Positions 43,282 through 55,583 of a stretch of 64,000 nt of DNA are shown here, piece by piece. The position numbers were made by a program, and so were the translations under genes. Each line of letters starts with the position of its first letter. Position 1 is the first letter of the stretch. The stretch lies in contig NZ_FTNT01000009.1 in the NCBI RefSeq assembly GCF_900156495.1, positions 149,556 through 213,555 on the forward strand, given 5' to 3'. The stretch comes from Williamsia sterculiae. Lineage in GTDB: Bacteria; Actinomycetota; Actinomycetes; Mycobacteriales; Mycobacteriaceae. The notes under the pieces were generated by a model. That model was not told the origin of the DNA, ran no database searches, and saw only the letters and a program-made list of their open reading frames with translations.

Positions 43282-44918
43282 TCGGTCGTGGACGACGCCG
43301 GATCAACGGGGGCTTCCGCCGCACGCTCGGCCGTTGGGGCCGCTCCGGCCGCTGGATCGGTCATCTGTGGCGGCGTTCGCTGCAGATGCGCGTGGTGGTG
43401 TCCACGCTGGTGCTGTCCTTCGTGGTGTTGCTCATCCTCGGATTCGTCCTCACCAGTCAGATCACCGATCGGCTGCTGGAGCTGAAGCTCCGTGCGGCCA
43501 CCGAGGAGATCGACCGCACCCGCGTCGCGGTGGAACGCGACCTGGCCGGTGCGGACGCCAACAGTTCCGTGGAGAACCGGTTGCGGCAGACCAGGGCCGT
43601 GCTCACCGACCGTGACGTCGACGCCGGCCCGACCTCGGGTGTCGTCGGCACCTTCGACACGGTGCTGTTGGTCCCCGGCGCCGGGCCGTCGAGTGTGACC
43701 GGGGTGGGGCCGGTTACCGAGATACCCGCCAACCTGCGCACGATGGTGCGCGGCGGTCAGGTCGCCTACCGCTACAGCACCGTCACCAGCGCCGCCGGCC
43801 GCGGTACCCCGGCGCTGATCATCGGGTCGCCCACCAACGCGGGGATCCCGGGGCTCGAGGTCTACCTGGTGTTCCCGTTGGCCAACGAGCAGAGCACGGT
43901 GCAGCTGGTGCGCGGGACGTTGTTCACCGGCGCGTTGGTGCTGCTCGGTCTGCTGGCGGCCATCGCGATGCTGGTGTCGCGGCAGGTGGTCATCCCGGTG
44001 CGGTCGGCGTCGAGGATCGCGGTCCGGTTCGCCGACGGCAGGCTCAAGGAGCGAATGCCGGTGCGCGGCGAGGATGACATGGCACGGCTGGCGATGTCGT
44101 TCAACGACATGGCGGAGAGCCTGTCCAAACAGATCAGCCACCTCGAGGAGTTCGGCGGGCTGCAGCGGCAGTTCACCTCCGACGTGAGCCACGAGTTGCG
44201 CACCCCGCTGACCACGGTGCGGATGGCCAGCGACGTCCTCTACGAGGGCCGAGACGAACTCGACCCGATACGCAAGAGGTCGGTGGAGCTGCTGGACAAG
44301 GAACTCGACCGATTCGAGACCCTGCTCAACGAGCTGCTGGAGATCTCCCGGCACGACGCCGGCGTGGCCGAGTTGGCCGCCGAACGTCTCAACATGATGA
44401 TCCCGATCAACGCCGCCATCGCGACCGTGCGTCACCTGGCCACCGAGACCGACACCGAACTCGTCATCGATGTCCCGCAGGAGCCGGTGATCGCCGAGGT
44501 GGACCCGCGACGGGTCGAACGGATCCTGCGCAACCTGCTGGCCAACGCCATCGACCACGGGGAACAGCGACCGGTGACACTGACCATGCGGTCCGACGGT
44601 GATGCGGTGGCCATCACCGTGCGCGACCAAGGCATCGGACTGCGGCCGGGGGAGGAGAAGTTGGTGTTCAACCGCTTCTGGCGATCGGATCCCTCGCGGT
44701 TCCGACGCTCGGGGGGCACCGGATTGGGGCTGGCGATCTCGTTGGAGGACGCGCGGCTGCACCAGGGTCGGCTGGAGGCGTGGGGAGAACCGGGCGAGGG
44801 TGCCTGCTTCCGGTTGACGCTGCCACTGGTGCGCGGGCACAAGGTGCTGGGTAGCCCGTTGCCGATGAAGCCGGTGGGCGCGCGAAAGGTCGGTGGGCGT
44901 GAGTCCCAACAGGCCTGA
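43278..44918 (+). CDS. mtrB: Two-component sensor histidine kinase MtrB
   Basis: A 546-residue membrane kinase. Membrane helices lie near 37-60 and 210-235, with an extracytoplasmic sensor region between them. A HAMP domain follows, then the phosphoacceptor His305 in [16 protein letters not shown] and the ATPase motifs NLLANAIDH (N box) and DQGIGL. It phosphorylates MtrA. The gene overlaps mtrA upstream and lpqB downstream, giving the conserved mtrA-mtrB-lpqB operon. Confidence 0.96.
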   Translation: MIGRGRRRINGGFRRTLGRWGRSGRWIGHLWRRSLQMRVVVSTLVLSFVVLLILGFVLTSQITDRLLELKLRAATEEIDRTRVAVERDLAGADANSSVENRLRQTRAVLTDRDVDAGPTSGVVGTFDTVLLVPGAGPSSVTGVGPVTEIPANLRTMVRGGQVAYRYSTVTSAAGRGTPALIIGSPTNAGIPGLEVYLVFPLANEQSTVQLVRGTLFTGALVLLGLLAAIAMLVSRQVVIPVRSASRIAVRFADGRLKERMPVRGEDDMARLAMSFNDMAESLSKQISHLEEFGGLQRQFTSDVSHELRTPLTTVRMASDVLYEGRDELDPIRKRSVELLDKELDRFETLLNELLEISRHDAGVAELAAERLNMMIPINAAIATVRHLATETDTELVIDVPQEPVIAEVDPRRVERILRNLLANAIDHGEQRPVTLTMRSDGDAVAITVRDQGIGLRPGEEKLVFNRFWRSDPSRFRRSGGTGLGLAISLEDARLHQGRLEAWGEPGEGACFRLTLPLVRGHKVLGSPLPMKPVGARKVGGRESQQA

Positions 44919-46656
44919 TCCCGGCCGTGTCCGGCACCGTCGGCAGGTGTGGCTGTCGCTGGTGATCGTGGTGATCGCCGCGGTGGTGGGTGGATGTGTC
45001 TCCATCCCCACCTCGTCGAGTCCGCAGCCGATCGGTTCGCTGGAGCGTCGCAACCCGTCGGCGAACGTGCCCTCGCCGACACCGGGGATGGATCCGGAGT
45101 CGTTGGTGCGCGCCTTTCTCAAGGCGGGGGTGAACCCTGGTTCCGGTCATCTCGCGGCCCGGCAGTTCCTCACCACGAAGGCATCGGACGACTGGGACGA
45201 CCGTGGCGGCTCGCTGATCCTCGGTCAGATCAACGTGCTCACCGACGACCGCACCGCAGATGCGTTCTCGGTGCGGCTCATCGGTGACAACACCGGAACC
45301 CTGCAGTCCAACGGTCAGCTCATTCCGGCGTCCGGCCGGGTGGAGATCAAACTCGGTCTGGTCCGTCAGAACGGGGAGTGGCGCATCGACGGCCCGTTAC
45401 CCGCGGGTGCCATCCTCGACCGGACCGTCTTCGAGAACAGCTATCAATCGCATTCGTTGTACTTCCCGTCCACCGACGGCCGTCGGCTGGTTGCCGACCC
45501 GCGGTGGTTGTACGCGGCCAACCGGCAACTGCCCGACCAACTGATCGGATTGTTGATCCAGGGTCCGTCCGACGACATCGCCCGCGCGGTGAACAACCCG
45601 TTCAACGCCGGATCGAACCTGCGCGGATCCATCACCACCGACGGCGGCGGCGTGCGGATGGATCTCACCGGCCTGGTGGACACCGACGATCAGGTCCGCA
45701 CCCTGCTCGCGGCGCAGATCGTGTGGACGCTCGCCCGTAACGAGATACCCGGGCCGTACCGCATCGACGCCGACGGGGTCGCGCTGTTGGACAAGTACCC
45801 GGGCGGGCTGCAGACAACTGACGTCGCGGCCCTCGACCCCACCGCGGTGCCCGCGGAAACCGTGGGCCTCAACGTCATCCGGGGCGGCGCGTTGTTGAAG
45901 GTGGAGCAGGCCGGTGAGAGCCCGGCACCTGGGCCGACGGGTACGTCCAACTCGATCATCGCGGCCGCCCTCTCGCCCGACGGTTCCACCGTGGCCATCG
46001 TGCAGCGGGCGGGTTCGGGGCAGTCGCTGTCGCTGGCCCGCTACGGCGGAACCCCGCAGGAGGTGCTGCGCGGCAGCTCGATCACCCGGCCGTCGTTCGC
46101 CGGTGACGCGAATGCGGTGTGGTCCGTCGTCGACGGCAAGGTCGTGCGGATCTCGATCGACCCCACGTCGGGGGCGACGCAGCGAGTCGAGTCGGACAGC
46201 GGTTCGGTGGGGTCGGCGGCCAGCGGTCAGATCACCGAGTTCCAGGTGTCCCGCGACGGTGCCCGGGTGGCGATGATCGTCGGCGGGCAGGTCGTGCTGG
46301 GGGTGATCTCCACCGACCGCAACCGCTACTCCCTCGGCGGGGTGCGGACCGCCGCGTACAACATCGGCGGTCCGGCCGTCTCGCTGGACTGGGCGTCCGG
46401 CGACACGGTCGTCGTCGCCCGCGCCACGACCGACACCCCGGTGGTGCAGGTGCAGATCAACGGCACGCCCGCGGTGGGGCTGCTCAGCAGCAACCTGACC
46501 CCGCCGGTGTCGGCGGTGGTGGCCAACTCGTCGACCATCTACGTCGCCGACAGTCGAGGTGTGCTGCGGTTGAGCAGCAACAACGGTGAACCCGATCAGT
46601 ATTGGAACGAGGTCGGCCCGACCATGGGCTCGAACTCCATCCCGGTCCTGCCCTGA
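44899..46656 (+). CDS. lpqB: Lipoprotein LpqB (MtrAB-associated)
   Basis: A lipoprotein of about 585 residues. The signal peptide ends in VVGGC with the lipid cysteine near residue 33. A GerMN-type domain ([19 protein letters not shown]...) and a C-terminal beta-propeller-like region follow. LpqB interacts with MtrB and modulates its activity in mycobacteria. GTG 44899 has GAAAGG 9 nt upstream; GTG 44893 is also possible. It overlaps the end of mtrB by about 20 bp. Confidence 0.93.
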   Translation: MSPNRPDPGRVRHRRQVWLSLVIVVIAAVVGGCVSIPTSSSPQPIGSLERRNPSANVPSPTPGMDPESLVRAFLKAGVNPGSGHLAARQFLTTKASDDWDDRGGSLILGQINVLTDDRTADAFSVRLIGDNTGTLQSNGQLIPASGRVEIKLGLVRQNGEWRIDGPLPAGAILDRTVFENSYQSHSLYFPSTDGRRLVADPRWLYAANRQLPDQLIGLLIQGPSDDIARAVNNPFNAGSNLRGSITTDGGGVRMDLTGLVDTDDQVRTLLAAQIVWTLARNEIPGPYRIDADGVALLDKYPGGLQTTDVAALDPTAVPAETVGLNVIRGGALLKVEQAGESPAPGPTGTSNSIIAAALSPDGSTVAIVQRAGSGQSLSLARYGGTPQEVLRGSSITRPSFAGDANAVWSVVDGKVVRISIDPTSGATQRVESDSGSVGSAASGQITEFQVSRDGARVAMIVGGQVVLGVISTDRNRYSLGGVRTAAYNIGGPAVSLDWASGDTVVVARATTDTPVVQVQINGTPAVGLLSSNLTPPVSAVVANSSTIYVADSRGVLRLSSNNGEPDQYWNEVGPTMGSNSIPVLP

Positions 46657-46754
46657 CCGCACAGGTTGTGGAATGCGGGCGACCCTGTGCACAACCCGGC
46701 CGGAGGACCGGGATCCCGTCGCCGCCACCACCTCGCGGCGGCAGGATCGTCGTC

Positions 46755-47474
46755 ATGCGATCTCGCGGCACCCCACCCAGCAGCATTCCTCCCGTGGGCA
46801 TGGAACCGCTGTGGGCCTTGCTGGACCTGTGTCTACCGGTGGAGTGCGGTGGCTGTGGCCGCGGTGGCACACCCTGGTGCGAGGGCTGTGCGGCGACGGT
46901 GCGCGACGACCCGGTCGCGATCACGCCGCGGGTGGCCGTGGGCGCCCCGGTCTGGTCGGCGGGCATGCACCGCGGGGTACGCGGTCACGCGGTGGTCGAA
47001 CTCAAGGAACACCATCGCCGCGACCTGATCGACCCGCTGGGCGGGATGCTGGCCGAGATGCTGCGCACGTTGGCCCGGTGGCAGGAACTTCCCGACCGGG
47101 ACCGGTTGGTGCTGGTCCCCGCGCCCACCACCGCGTCGGCCGCCCGCCGCCGGGGTGGCGACCCGGTGACCGCGATCGCCGAAGCCGCCGCGGCACGTCT
47201 GGGCAGTCGGGTGCGGGTGGTGCCGCTGCTGCGCACGCGGTGGGGTGTACGCGATTCGGTCGGACTCTCGGCGTCCGCGCGGACCGGCAACCTGACCGGT
47301 GCGATACGCGCGATCGGTCCCTCGACACGGTGGCGACACGCCGGCGATGCCGACGTCGCCGTGGTGCTCGTCGACGACGTGCTCACCACCGGGGCGACGG
47401 CGGCGGAGTCGGTGCGGGTGCTCGCGGGGCGTGGGGTGTCCGTCGACATGGTGTCCGTGCTCGGTGCCGCGTGA
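46755..47474 (+). CDS. ComF-family phosphoribosyltransferase-like protein
   Basis: A protein of about 239 residues. A four-cysteine zinc motif (CGGCGRGG...CEGC) near residue 33 is followed by a type I PRTase fold with the PRPP loop VVLVDDVLTTGATAAES. In naturally competent bacteria ComF assists DNA uptake; in actinobacteria the role is not known. The start could also be ATG 46800. M. tuberculosis has the same neighbour order (Rv3242c between lpqB and hpf). Confidence 0.85.
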   Translation: MRSRGTPPSSIPPVGMEPLWALLDLCLPVECGGCGRGGTPWCEGCAATVRDDPVAITPRVAVGAPVWSAGMHRGVRGHAVVELKEHHRRDLIDPLGGMLAEMLRTLARWQELPDRDRLVLVPAPTTASAARRRGGDPVTAIAEAAAARLGSRVRVVPLLRTRWGVRDSVGLSASARTGNLTGAIRAIGPSTRWRHAGDADVAVVLVDDVLTTGATAAESVRVLAGRGVSVDMVSVLGAA

Positions 47475-47825
47475 ACGGGAACGGGCGGTCGGGGACCGAA
47501 ACGGCAATGCGCACACCGGTGCTGCAGTCGAACCCGGGGTTACGTCGAGTGGACATCCGAATGGCCAATCCATGGCGAGTCGGGCTCATCGCGGCTACCG
47601 TCGAGGGACCAGGCCGGTGGTGCGAACCGCGCACCATCTCGCTGCCGCCTCGGGGAGGTGACGCCCAACGATCCACGACCCCGGCGGAGCCCCGCCGGAG
47701 TCGACCAGATCCGATCGTCTTCGTCGCCGCGGCCCGAATCCACTGGTTCTGATGGACGGCAACGCCTGGTACGGCACATGCGGTGACCGAGTCGGTCGGA
47801 AGATTTCCCACCAGGAGGTTTGCGA
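47475..47825 (+). other. comF-hpf gap with a hairpin
   Basis: No gene is supported in these 351 bp. The stretch holds a hairpin at 47675-47702 (CCGGCGG-AGCC-CCGCCGG, extended by CGAC/GTCG across one mismatch), which could end the mtrAB-lpqB-comF transcript or lie in the hpf leader. The hpf ribosome-binding site AGGAGG is at 47813-47818. I looked for a hypoxia (DosR-type) box and saw none. Confidence 0.5.
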
Positions 47826-48551
47826 GTGTCGACAACAACGCGTGACGAGACGCGAGCGCAGCTGCCCGACGAGTCGGCGTTCCTGAGACCGACCACCATC
47901 GACGACGATCACGAGCCCTCGGAACCCACGGCCACCCTCGTGATCACCGGCCGCAATGTCGAGATACCCGACCACTTCCGCATACACGTGGGTGACAAAC
48001 TCGCCCGACTCGAACGCTTCGACCCCTCCATCCAACGTTTCGACGTCGAACTGCACCACGAGCGCAACCGACGCCAGTCCAAGAACTGCCAACGGGTCGA
48101 GATCACCGTCCGCGGAAAGGGCCCGGTCGCCCGCGCCGAGGCCTGCGCGGAGAACTTCTACGCGTCGCTGGAGGCCGCGGTCGCCAAACTGCAGTCGAAA
48201 CTGCGTCGCGTGAAGGACCGTCGCAAGGTTCACCACGGTCTGCGGACCCCCACGTCGGTCGCGGAGGCGACTGCCAAGGCCGAGCCGGATCCCGCCGTCG
48301 ACGGCGACCTGTCGCACTTACTGGACAACTCGGTGGACAACTGGGATGGGAGCATGCCCGAGCCCGTGGGGCCGGGGCGGATCGTCCGGGTCAAGGACCA
48401 CCCGGCCGTGCCGATGTTCGTCGACGACGCCCTCTACGAGATGGAACTCGTCGGCCACGACTTCTTCCTCTTCCACGACAAGGAGACCGACAAGCCGAGC
48501 GTGGTCTACCGGCGTCACGCCTTCGACTACGGGCTGATCCGACTGGCCTGA
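47826..48551 (+). CDS. hpf: Long-form ribosome hibernation promoting factor
   Basis: A 241-residue long HPF. The N-terminal beta-alpha domain (about 35-140) starts TLVITGRNVEIPDHFRIHVGDKLARLERF and contacts the 30S decoding region. The C-terminal dimerisation domain is VRVKDHPAVPMFVDDALYEMELVGHDFFLFHDKET...YRRHAFDYGLIRL. It makes 100S dimers or stabilises resting ribosomes. GTG 47826 lies 7 nt after AGGAGG. Confidence 0.95.
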   Translation: MSTTTRDETRAQLPDESAFLRPTTIDDDHEPSEPTATLVITGRNVEIPDHFRIHVGDKLARLERFDPSIQRFDVELHHERNRRQSKNCQRVEITVRGKGPVARAEACAENFYASLEAAVAKLQSKLRRVKDRRKVHHGLRTPTSVAEATAKAEPDPAVDGDLSHLLDNSVDNWDGSMPEPVGPGRIVRVKDHPAVPMFVDDALYEMELVGHDFFLFHDKETDKPSVVYRRHAFDYGLIRLA

Positions 48552-48576
48552 CCGGCGGCTCGGGTGAGAACCACGA

Positions 48577-48604
48577 CCGGCCGGGTGCCGTCGCACCCGG
48601 TCGG
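48577..48604 (+). terminator. terminator hairpin after hpf
   Basis: A 12-bp stem (48577-48588 with 48593-48604, one G-T pair) closes on a CGTC loop, 25 nt after the hpf stop. No T-run follows. The strength and place make it the likely hpf terminator before secA. Confidence 0.6.
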
Positions 48605-48771
48605 CCGCGGTTCCGCCACCCGGGACGGGGACGAGGCAGCGGGTGTGGGTGGGCATCGGTACCCACGCGCCTGCGGGGCATCAGTACCATGGACCCCGTT
48701 CTGTGGACGCTGGTGAGCCCTGTCGTGGGTGCCGGCGTCGTGTGCCGAGAGTCGGATTGAGGGATCTAACA

Positions 48772-51636
<2,865 letters not shown>

Positions 51637-51670
51637 CCCACCGAGTCGGCGGTCCGTCGACCGGATGACA

Positions 51671-51686
51671 CCGACGGAACCGTCGG
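51671..51686 (+). terminator. short palindrome after secA
   Basis: CCGACGG-AA-CCGTCGG is a perfect 7-bp dyad 34 nt after the secA stop and 24 nt before the next start. It may be the secA terminator, but the 2-nt centre means the hairpin would need to open a pair to fold. Confidence 0.4.
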
Positions 51687-51710
51687 ACCGGCGTTGCCCG
51701 TCGAACGGGT

Positions 51711-52184
51711 ATGAGCCGGTTGACCATTCGAACTCTCGCCGAGGTGCAGACGCCGCGGGTGTCCGCGCGCGTCCCCGTCACCGGGGTCTCCGCGCTGACC
51801 CCGATGCGGCAGCGTCCGCGTGACGACGTCGACCCTGCCGTCCGCGAACTCGGCATGCGCGCGATGCACCTCGTCCTCGAGGTGGTCGACCGGCGGCGCC
51901 CACCTGCTCAGCTCGCGCCGATCGCGGTTCCACACATCATCGATCAACTGCGGGCCTCCGTCGGCCCGCGGGCGACATCGCGGACCGCCGCGACCTTGCG
52001 ACGGGTCCATGTGCAGTGGCCGCGCCCCGACGCGGCGGAGATCTTCGGGACCTATCAGCGCGGTGACCGGGTGCAGGCGATCGCGGGCCGGATCGAGCGG
52101 GTCCCGGTCCGGCTGCCCACCGTCGACGGACGGCCCCGACGCACCGAGCTGCGCTGGCAGCTGGTTGCCGTCAACCTCGGGTGA
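51711..52184 (+). CDS. Rv3235-family protein (DUF6459)
   Basis: A 157-residue soluble protein. The conserved half is RTAATLRRVHVQWPRPDAAEIFGTYQRGDRVQAIAGRIER and ELRWQLVAVNLG at the end, as in the actinobacterial Rv3235 family. The function is unknown. M. tuberculosis has the same gene between secA1 and the WS/DGAT genes. ATG 51711 is the first start after secA. Confidence 0.8.
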   Translation: MSRLTIRTLAEVQTPRVSARVPVTGVSALTPMRQRPRDDVDPAVRELGMRAMHLVLEVVDRRRPPAQLAPIAVPHIIDQLRASVGPRATSRTAATLRRVHVQWPRPDAAEIFGTYQRGDRVQAIAGRIERVPVRLPTVDGRPRRTELRWQLVAVNLG

Positions 52185-52256
52185 ACCCGGTGCGGATAGG
52201 ATCGGGCGCATGTCGGTGGTCCCCAGGTCGATGGTGCGCGGTCACCGGACGGGCAG

Positions 52257-53708
52257 ATGCCGGTGGTGACGCGGCTGTCCGCACAGGACGCAGCTCTGTA
52301 CTACCTCGACGAGTCCGGCGCGAGTTGCCAGATAGGGTCCCTGCTGATCCTCGACCGCGAGACGGCCGAACAGGATTCGGCGGGCACCGCCACCGGCGGG
52401 CTGGATTACCAGCAACTGCTGCGAACCGTCGAGGAACGTCTACAGCTGATCCCGCGGTACCGGCAGCGGATCCGCGAGGTCGCCTTCGGACTGGGGCGAC
52501 CGGTCTGGGTCGACGACAGCGACTTCGATATCACCTACCACGTGCGGCGGTCCGCCCTGCCGAGCCCGGGTGCGGACGACCAACTGCACGACCTGATCGC
52601 GCGCCTGATGTCACGCCCGCTCGACCGACGTCGACCGCTGTGGGAGATGTATCTGGTCGAGGGTCTGGCCGACAACCGGATCGCCGTCCTCAGCAAGACC
52701 CACCAGGCGATGATCGATGGTGCCGAGTCGCTGGAGATCAATCAGGCCATCGTCGACGACACCCGCAGGCCCACCCCGATGCCCGAGGACCTGTGGCTGC
52801 CCACCCGGGTGTCCGGTGACACCGAACTGGTGGTCGGCGCGGTCACCGAATTCCTTGCCCGCCCCTGGGAGGTCGTCGATTCGATGCGCGCCGCCTCCGG
52901 ACGGGTGTCGGTGCTCGGATCGGTGGTCGCGGGCGGTCTGCGCAGGGTGGGTGCGGTCCTGCAACTGGCCACCGACGGCGCTCCCGACAGCCCGCTGAAC
53001 GGGTCGACCACCAGCACCCGACGGTTCACGGTCGGGTCGTTTCCCCTGGAGAAGTGTCGGGTGATCGCCGAGCGGCAGGGCTGTTCGGTGAACGACGTCG
53101 TGCTCGCCGTGCTGGCCGGGGCGTTGCGCCGATGGCTGTTGTCGCGCAGTCAGGTGGTGGAGGCGTCGACCACGGTGCGCGCGATGGTGCCGCTGAGCGC
53201 CTACGCCGACGACCTCGACCGGGTCGCGGTGACCAACGACACCGAGTGGACCGCCGCCGGTCTGGCCGGCTTCGTCACCGATCTGCCGGTGGGGGAGCCG
53301 AACGCGACCGTCCGGTTGGCGCAGATCGCCCACCTCACCGACCGGCACGCACACTCCATGCGTCGTGCGGCGGGCGGGCGCACCTGGGTGGTCGAGATGT
53401 CACCGGCCACCTTCCATGCGATGAGTTCCCGTGCGGCGGCGACCATGTCGCGGCGCCGGTTCAACCTGCCGATCAGCATCGCGCGCGGTCCGCGCACCGC
53501 GCAGTACGTGCACGGCACCGAGATCCTGGCCATCTACCCGGTGCCTGCGGTAGTGCGTCAACGCGGGTTGTCCATCGGTTTGACCTCGTACAACGGGCGA
53601 GTGCTGGTCGCCTTCAACGCAGACAGGGATGTGATGTGGGATCTGGGTGTGATGCCGGACTTCCTGACCGAGTCGTTCGACGAGTTGTCGACACGGTCGG
53701 CGCGGTGA
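52257..53708 (+). CDS. WS/DGAT-family O-acyltransferase with altered active site
   Basis: A 483-residue wax ester synthase/diacylglycerol acyltransferase homologue, similar in place to M. tuberculosis Rv3233c/Rv3234c (Tgs3). PLDRRRPLWEMYLVEGL (121-137) and SVNDVVLAVLAGALRRWL are family motifs. The catalytic HHxxxDG reads H149-Q150-A-M-I-D154-G155, so the second histidine is Gln. That histidine is the key base in studied enzymes, so activity may be reduced or changed. Some mycobacterial paralogues have the same change. Confidence 0.85.
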   Translation: MPVVTRLSAQDAALYYLDESGASCQIGSLLILDRETAEQDSAGTATGGLDYQQLLRTVEERLQLIPRYRQRIREVAFGLGRPVWVDDSDFDITYHVRRSALPSPGADDQLHDLIARLMSRPLDRRRPLWEMYLVEGLADNRIAVLSKTHQAMIDGAESLEINQAIVDDTRRPTPMPEDLWLPTRVSGDTELVVGAVTEFLARPWEVVDSMRAASGRVSVLGSVVAGGLRRVGAVLQLATDGAPDSPLNGSTTSTRRFTVGSFPLEKCRVIAERQGCSVNDVVLAVLAGALRRWLLSRSQVVEASTTVRAMVPLSAYADDLDRVAVTNDTEWTAAGLAGFVTDLPVGEPNATVRLAQIAHLTDRHAHSMRRAAGGRTWVVEMSPATFHAMSSRAAATMSRRRFNLPISIARGPRTAQYVHGTEILAIYPVPAVVRQRGLSIGLTSYNGRVLVAFNADRDVMWDLGVMPDFLTESFDELSTRSAR

Positions 53709-53715
53709 CCGGCTG

Positions 53716-54255
53716 ATGCGCGTCTACCTTCCGGCCACGCTGTCGATGCTGTCCCAACTCACCGACAGCCACCAGTTCGCCGCCATCGGGGGTACCGGTT
53801 TCGCCCTCACCCCCGCGTTGCGGGAGTCGTACTCGGTGGGTGATGACGAGGAGCTGTCCGAGGCCGCGATGCGTGAGGCGGCCAGGGCATCGCTGCGTCT
53901 GCTCGCCGCCGAGCCCGGGGTGCTCGACCCCGACGTCGACGACGACGGGACACATGCGGCGTTGCCGCCGCGTCGGGTGGTGGTCGCCGCCGACGTGGAC
54001 GACGACGAGGTGACGCTGCGACCCGACCTCGAGCCCGCCGTGGTGAAGATCGGTGTCCCGGTGCCGATCGCCGACATCGCGTCGGTGCACGTCGACGCGG
54101 CCGATGCCGAATCGGCGATCCGCGTGGCCGCCGAGGTCATCGACGCGGCCGACATGGGCGACGAGGACGCCGAGCTCGCGGTCGGGGACGTCGACGACCA
54201 CGATCTGGCCTGGTACGCGACGCAGGAGATCCCGTTCCTCCTCGACCTTCTGTGA
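53716..54255 (+). CDS. DUF6912-family protein (Rv3231c-like)
   Basis: A 179-residue acidic protein. The start MRVYLPATLSMLSQL is the family mark, and the end DDHDLAWYATQEIPFLLDLL is also conserved. No catalytic motif is visible; the function is unknown. M. tuberculosis has this gene next to the desaturase reductase Rv3230c, as here, which suggests a link to lipid desaturation or only conserved order. Confidence 0.78.
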   Translation: MRVYLPATLSMLSQLTDSHQFAAIGGTGFALTPALRESYSVGDDEELSEAAMREAARASLRLLAAEPGVLDPDVDDDGTHAALPPRRVVVAADVDDDEVTLRPDLEPAVVKIGVPVPIADIASVHVDAADAESAIRVAAEVIDAADMGDEDAELAVGDVDDHDLAWYATQEIPFLLDLL

Positions 54256-54262
54256 CCGACTA

Positions 54263-54280
54263 ACCTACGGTGGCGTAGGT
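54263..54280. promoter_or_regulatory. 18-bp palindrome before the first reductase gene
   Basis: ACCTACG-GTGG-CGTAGGT is a perfect 7-bp dyad with 4-bp centre, 44 bp before the GTG of the reductase. The same half-sites occur twice before the first desaturase gene (55535-55567). The shared motif points to one repressor or activator controlling both genes. Confidence 0.6.
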
Positions 54281-54323
54281 CGGGGTCCGTCAGGCTCCGA
54301 CGACGAACGATCGAGGAGTCGAT

Positions 54324-55499
54324 GTGGGCTGGCGGGAGAGATTCAGCGAACCGGTGGCCGGCCGCAGTTCGCGCCGGGGCGGTCTCGACGTGGCCCGCGC
54401 CGCACTGGCGCGGATCACCACCCCGTTGTTGCCCGATGACTATCTACAGTTGGCCAACCCGCTGTGGTCGGCGCGCGAGCTGCGCGGCCGCATCGTACGG
54501 GTGATCCCGGAGACCGCGGACGACGCCACCGCGGCCACCGCCGCGACCCTGGTCATCGAACCCGGGTGGGGGTTCGGCTTCGACTACCGGCCCGGTCAGT
54601 ACGTCGGCATCGGGGTGCTGGTCGAGGGGCGATGGACGTGGCGGTCGTATTCGCTGACGTCGATTCCGGATGCCACCCCTGCCGACACCGACGGTTCGGG
54701 GCTGCGCGGTCGCCGGCGCTCGGGGCCCCAGCACATCTCGGTGACCGTGCAGGCGATGCCCGAGGGGTTCCTGTCGAGTCACCTGGTCAACGGCCTGCAA
54801 CCGGGCACCATCGTCCGGCTGGCCGCGCCGCAAGGAGACTTCGTGCTCCCCGAACCGCCGCCGCCTGCGGTGCTGTTCGTCACCGCGGGCAGCGGGATCA
54901 CGCCCGTGATCTCCATGCTGCGGACCATGCGTCACCGGGGTCAGCACAGTTCCGTTCAGCTCATCCACTCGGTATCCGACCAGGACGACCTGCTGTTCGC
55001 CGACGAACTCGCCGCGATGCACGACGAAGGGCTCCTCGACCTGCACGTGCAGACCACCGGCACCGACGGCAGGCTCGACAGGGAACTGCTGACCCGCCTG
55101 TGCCCCGACTGGGCCGAGCGGGAGACGTGGGCCTGCGGGCCGTCGGGATTCCTGGAGATGGTGGGCGCGGTATTCGGTGACGCGGGGGTGTCCGAGCGGC
55201 TGCACGTCGAACGGTTCACCCTCGAACGCGGCGACGTGGACGCTCAGGGCGGAACCGTGACGTTCGGTCGGGGTGGACGAGTCGCGACCGTCGACGGTGC
55301 CACCACCCTGCTGGAGGCCGGGGAATCGGTGGGTGTGCAGATGCCGTTCGGCTGCCGGATGGGAATCTGCCAGAGCTGTGTGGTCATGCTCGACCGGGGA
55401 TGTGTGCGTGACCTGCGCAGCGGTACCGAACACGTCGAGGGCGAGCGGATCCAGACGTGTATCAGCGTCGCGGCAGGGGACTGCACGCTCGACGTGTGA
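54324..55499 (+). CDS. Ferredoxin reductase for acyl desaturase (Rv3230c-like)
   Basis: A 391-residue fused electron carrier. The FAD domain has RSYSLTS, and the NAD(P)H domain has VTAGSGITPVISMLRTM. The C-terminal plant-type 2Fe-2S domain is CRMGICQSC...C (about residues 342-379). In M. tuberculosis Rv3230c is the NADPH oxidoreductase partner of the stearoyl-CoA desaturase DesA3, encoded next to it. GTG 54324 has AGGAG 5 nt upstream. The next gene is the desaturase. Confidence 0.9.
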   Translation: MGWRERFSEPVAGRSSRRGGLDVARAALARITTPLLPDDYLQLANPLWSARELRGRIVRVIPETADDATAATAATLVIEPGWGFGFDYRPGQYVGIGVLVEGRWTWRSYSLTSIPDATPADTDGSGLRGRRRSGPQHISVTVQAMPEGFLSSHLVNGLQPGTIVRLAAPQGDFVLPEPPPPAVLFVTAGSGITPVISMLRTMRHRGQHSSVQLIHSVSDQDDLLFADELAAMHDEGLLDLHVQTTGTDGRLDRELLTRLCPDWAERETWACGPSGFLEMVGAVFGDAGVSERLHVERFTLERGDVDAQGGTVTFGRGGRVATVDGATTLLEAGESVGVQMPFGCRMGICQSCVVMLDRGCVRDLRSGTEHVEGERIQTCISVAAGDCTLDV

Positions 55500-55514
55500 C
55501 ACGCGTCTCACCTC

Positions 55515-55543
55515 TTGTCGGCTACCGAACCGTAACCTACGAT
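55515..55543 (+). promoter_or_regulatory. promoter of the first desaturase gene
   Basis: TTGTCG (55515-55520) and TACGAT (55538-55543) are 17 bp apart. The -10 lies inside the first of two palindromes, so a bound repressor would block polymerase directly. Confidence 0.55.
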
Positions 55544-55567
55544 TGCGTAAGTTACGCATACGTAGGT
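55535..55567. promoter_or_regulatory. tandem operators before the first desaturase gene
   Basis: Two 18-bp near-palindromes overlap by 3 bp: ACCTACGATTGCGTAAGT (55535-55552) and AGTTACGCATACGTAGGT (55550-55567). The whole 33-bp stretch is itself a dyad with 14 of 16 pairs. Each copy matches the single site at 54263-54280 in half-site (A-[CG]-[CT]-TACG) and spacing. Expected binder: a TetR-type lipid regulator; not identified in this window. Confidence 0.65.
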
Positions 55568-55583
55568 CGATCTGGAGGTATCC

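Noticed and set aside
47475..47752. Extension of a + frame (46586-47752) past comF
   Set aside because: The frame overlaps lpqB and comF out of register, has Arg/Gly-biased content and no start or domain of its own in the gap.
47475..47825. DosR-type hypoxia box before hpf
   Set aside because: Hypoxia control of hpf is known in mycobacteria, so I looked for the GGGAC-N-GTCCC palindrome. GGGACCGAAACGG near 47504 does not form the dyad.
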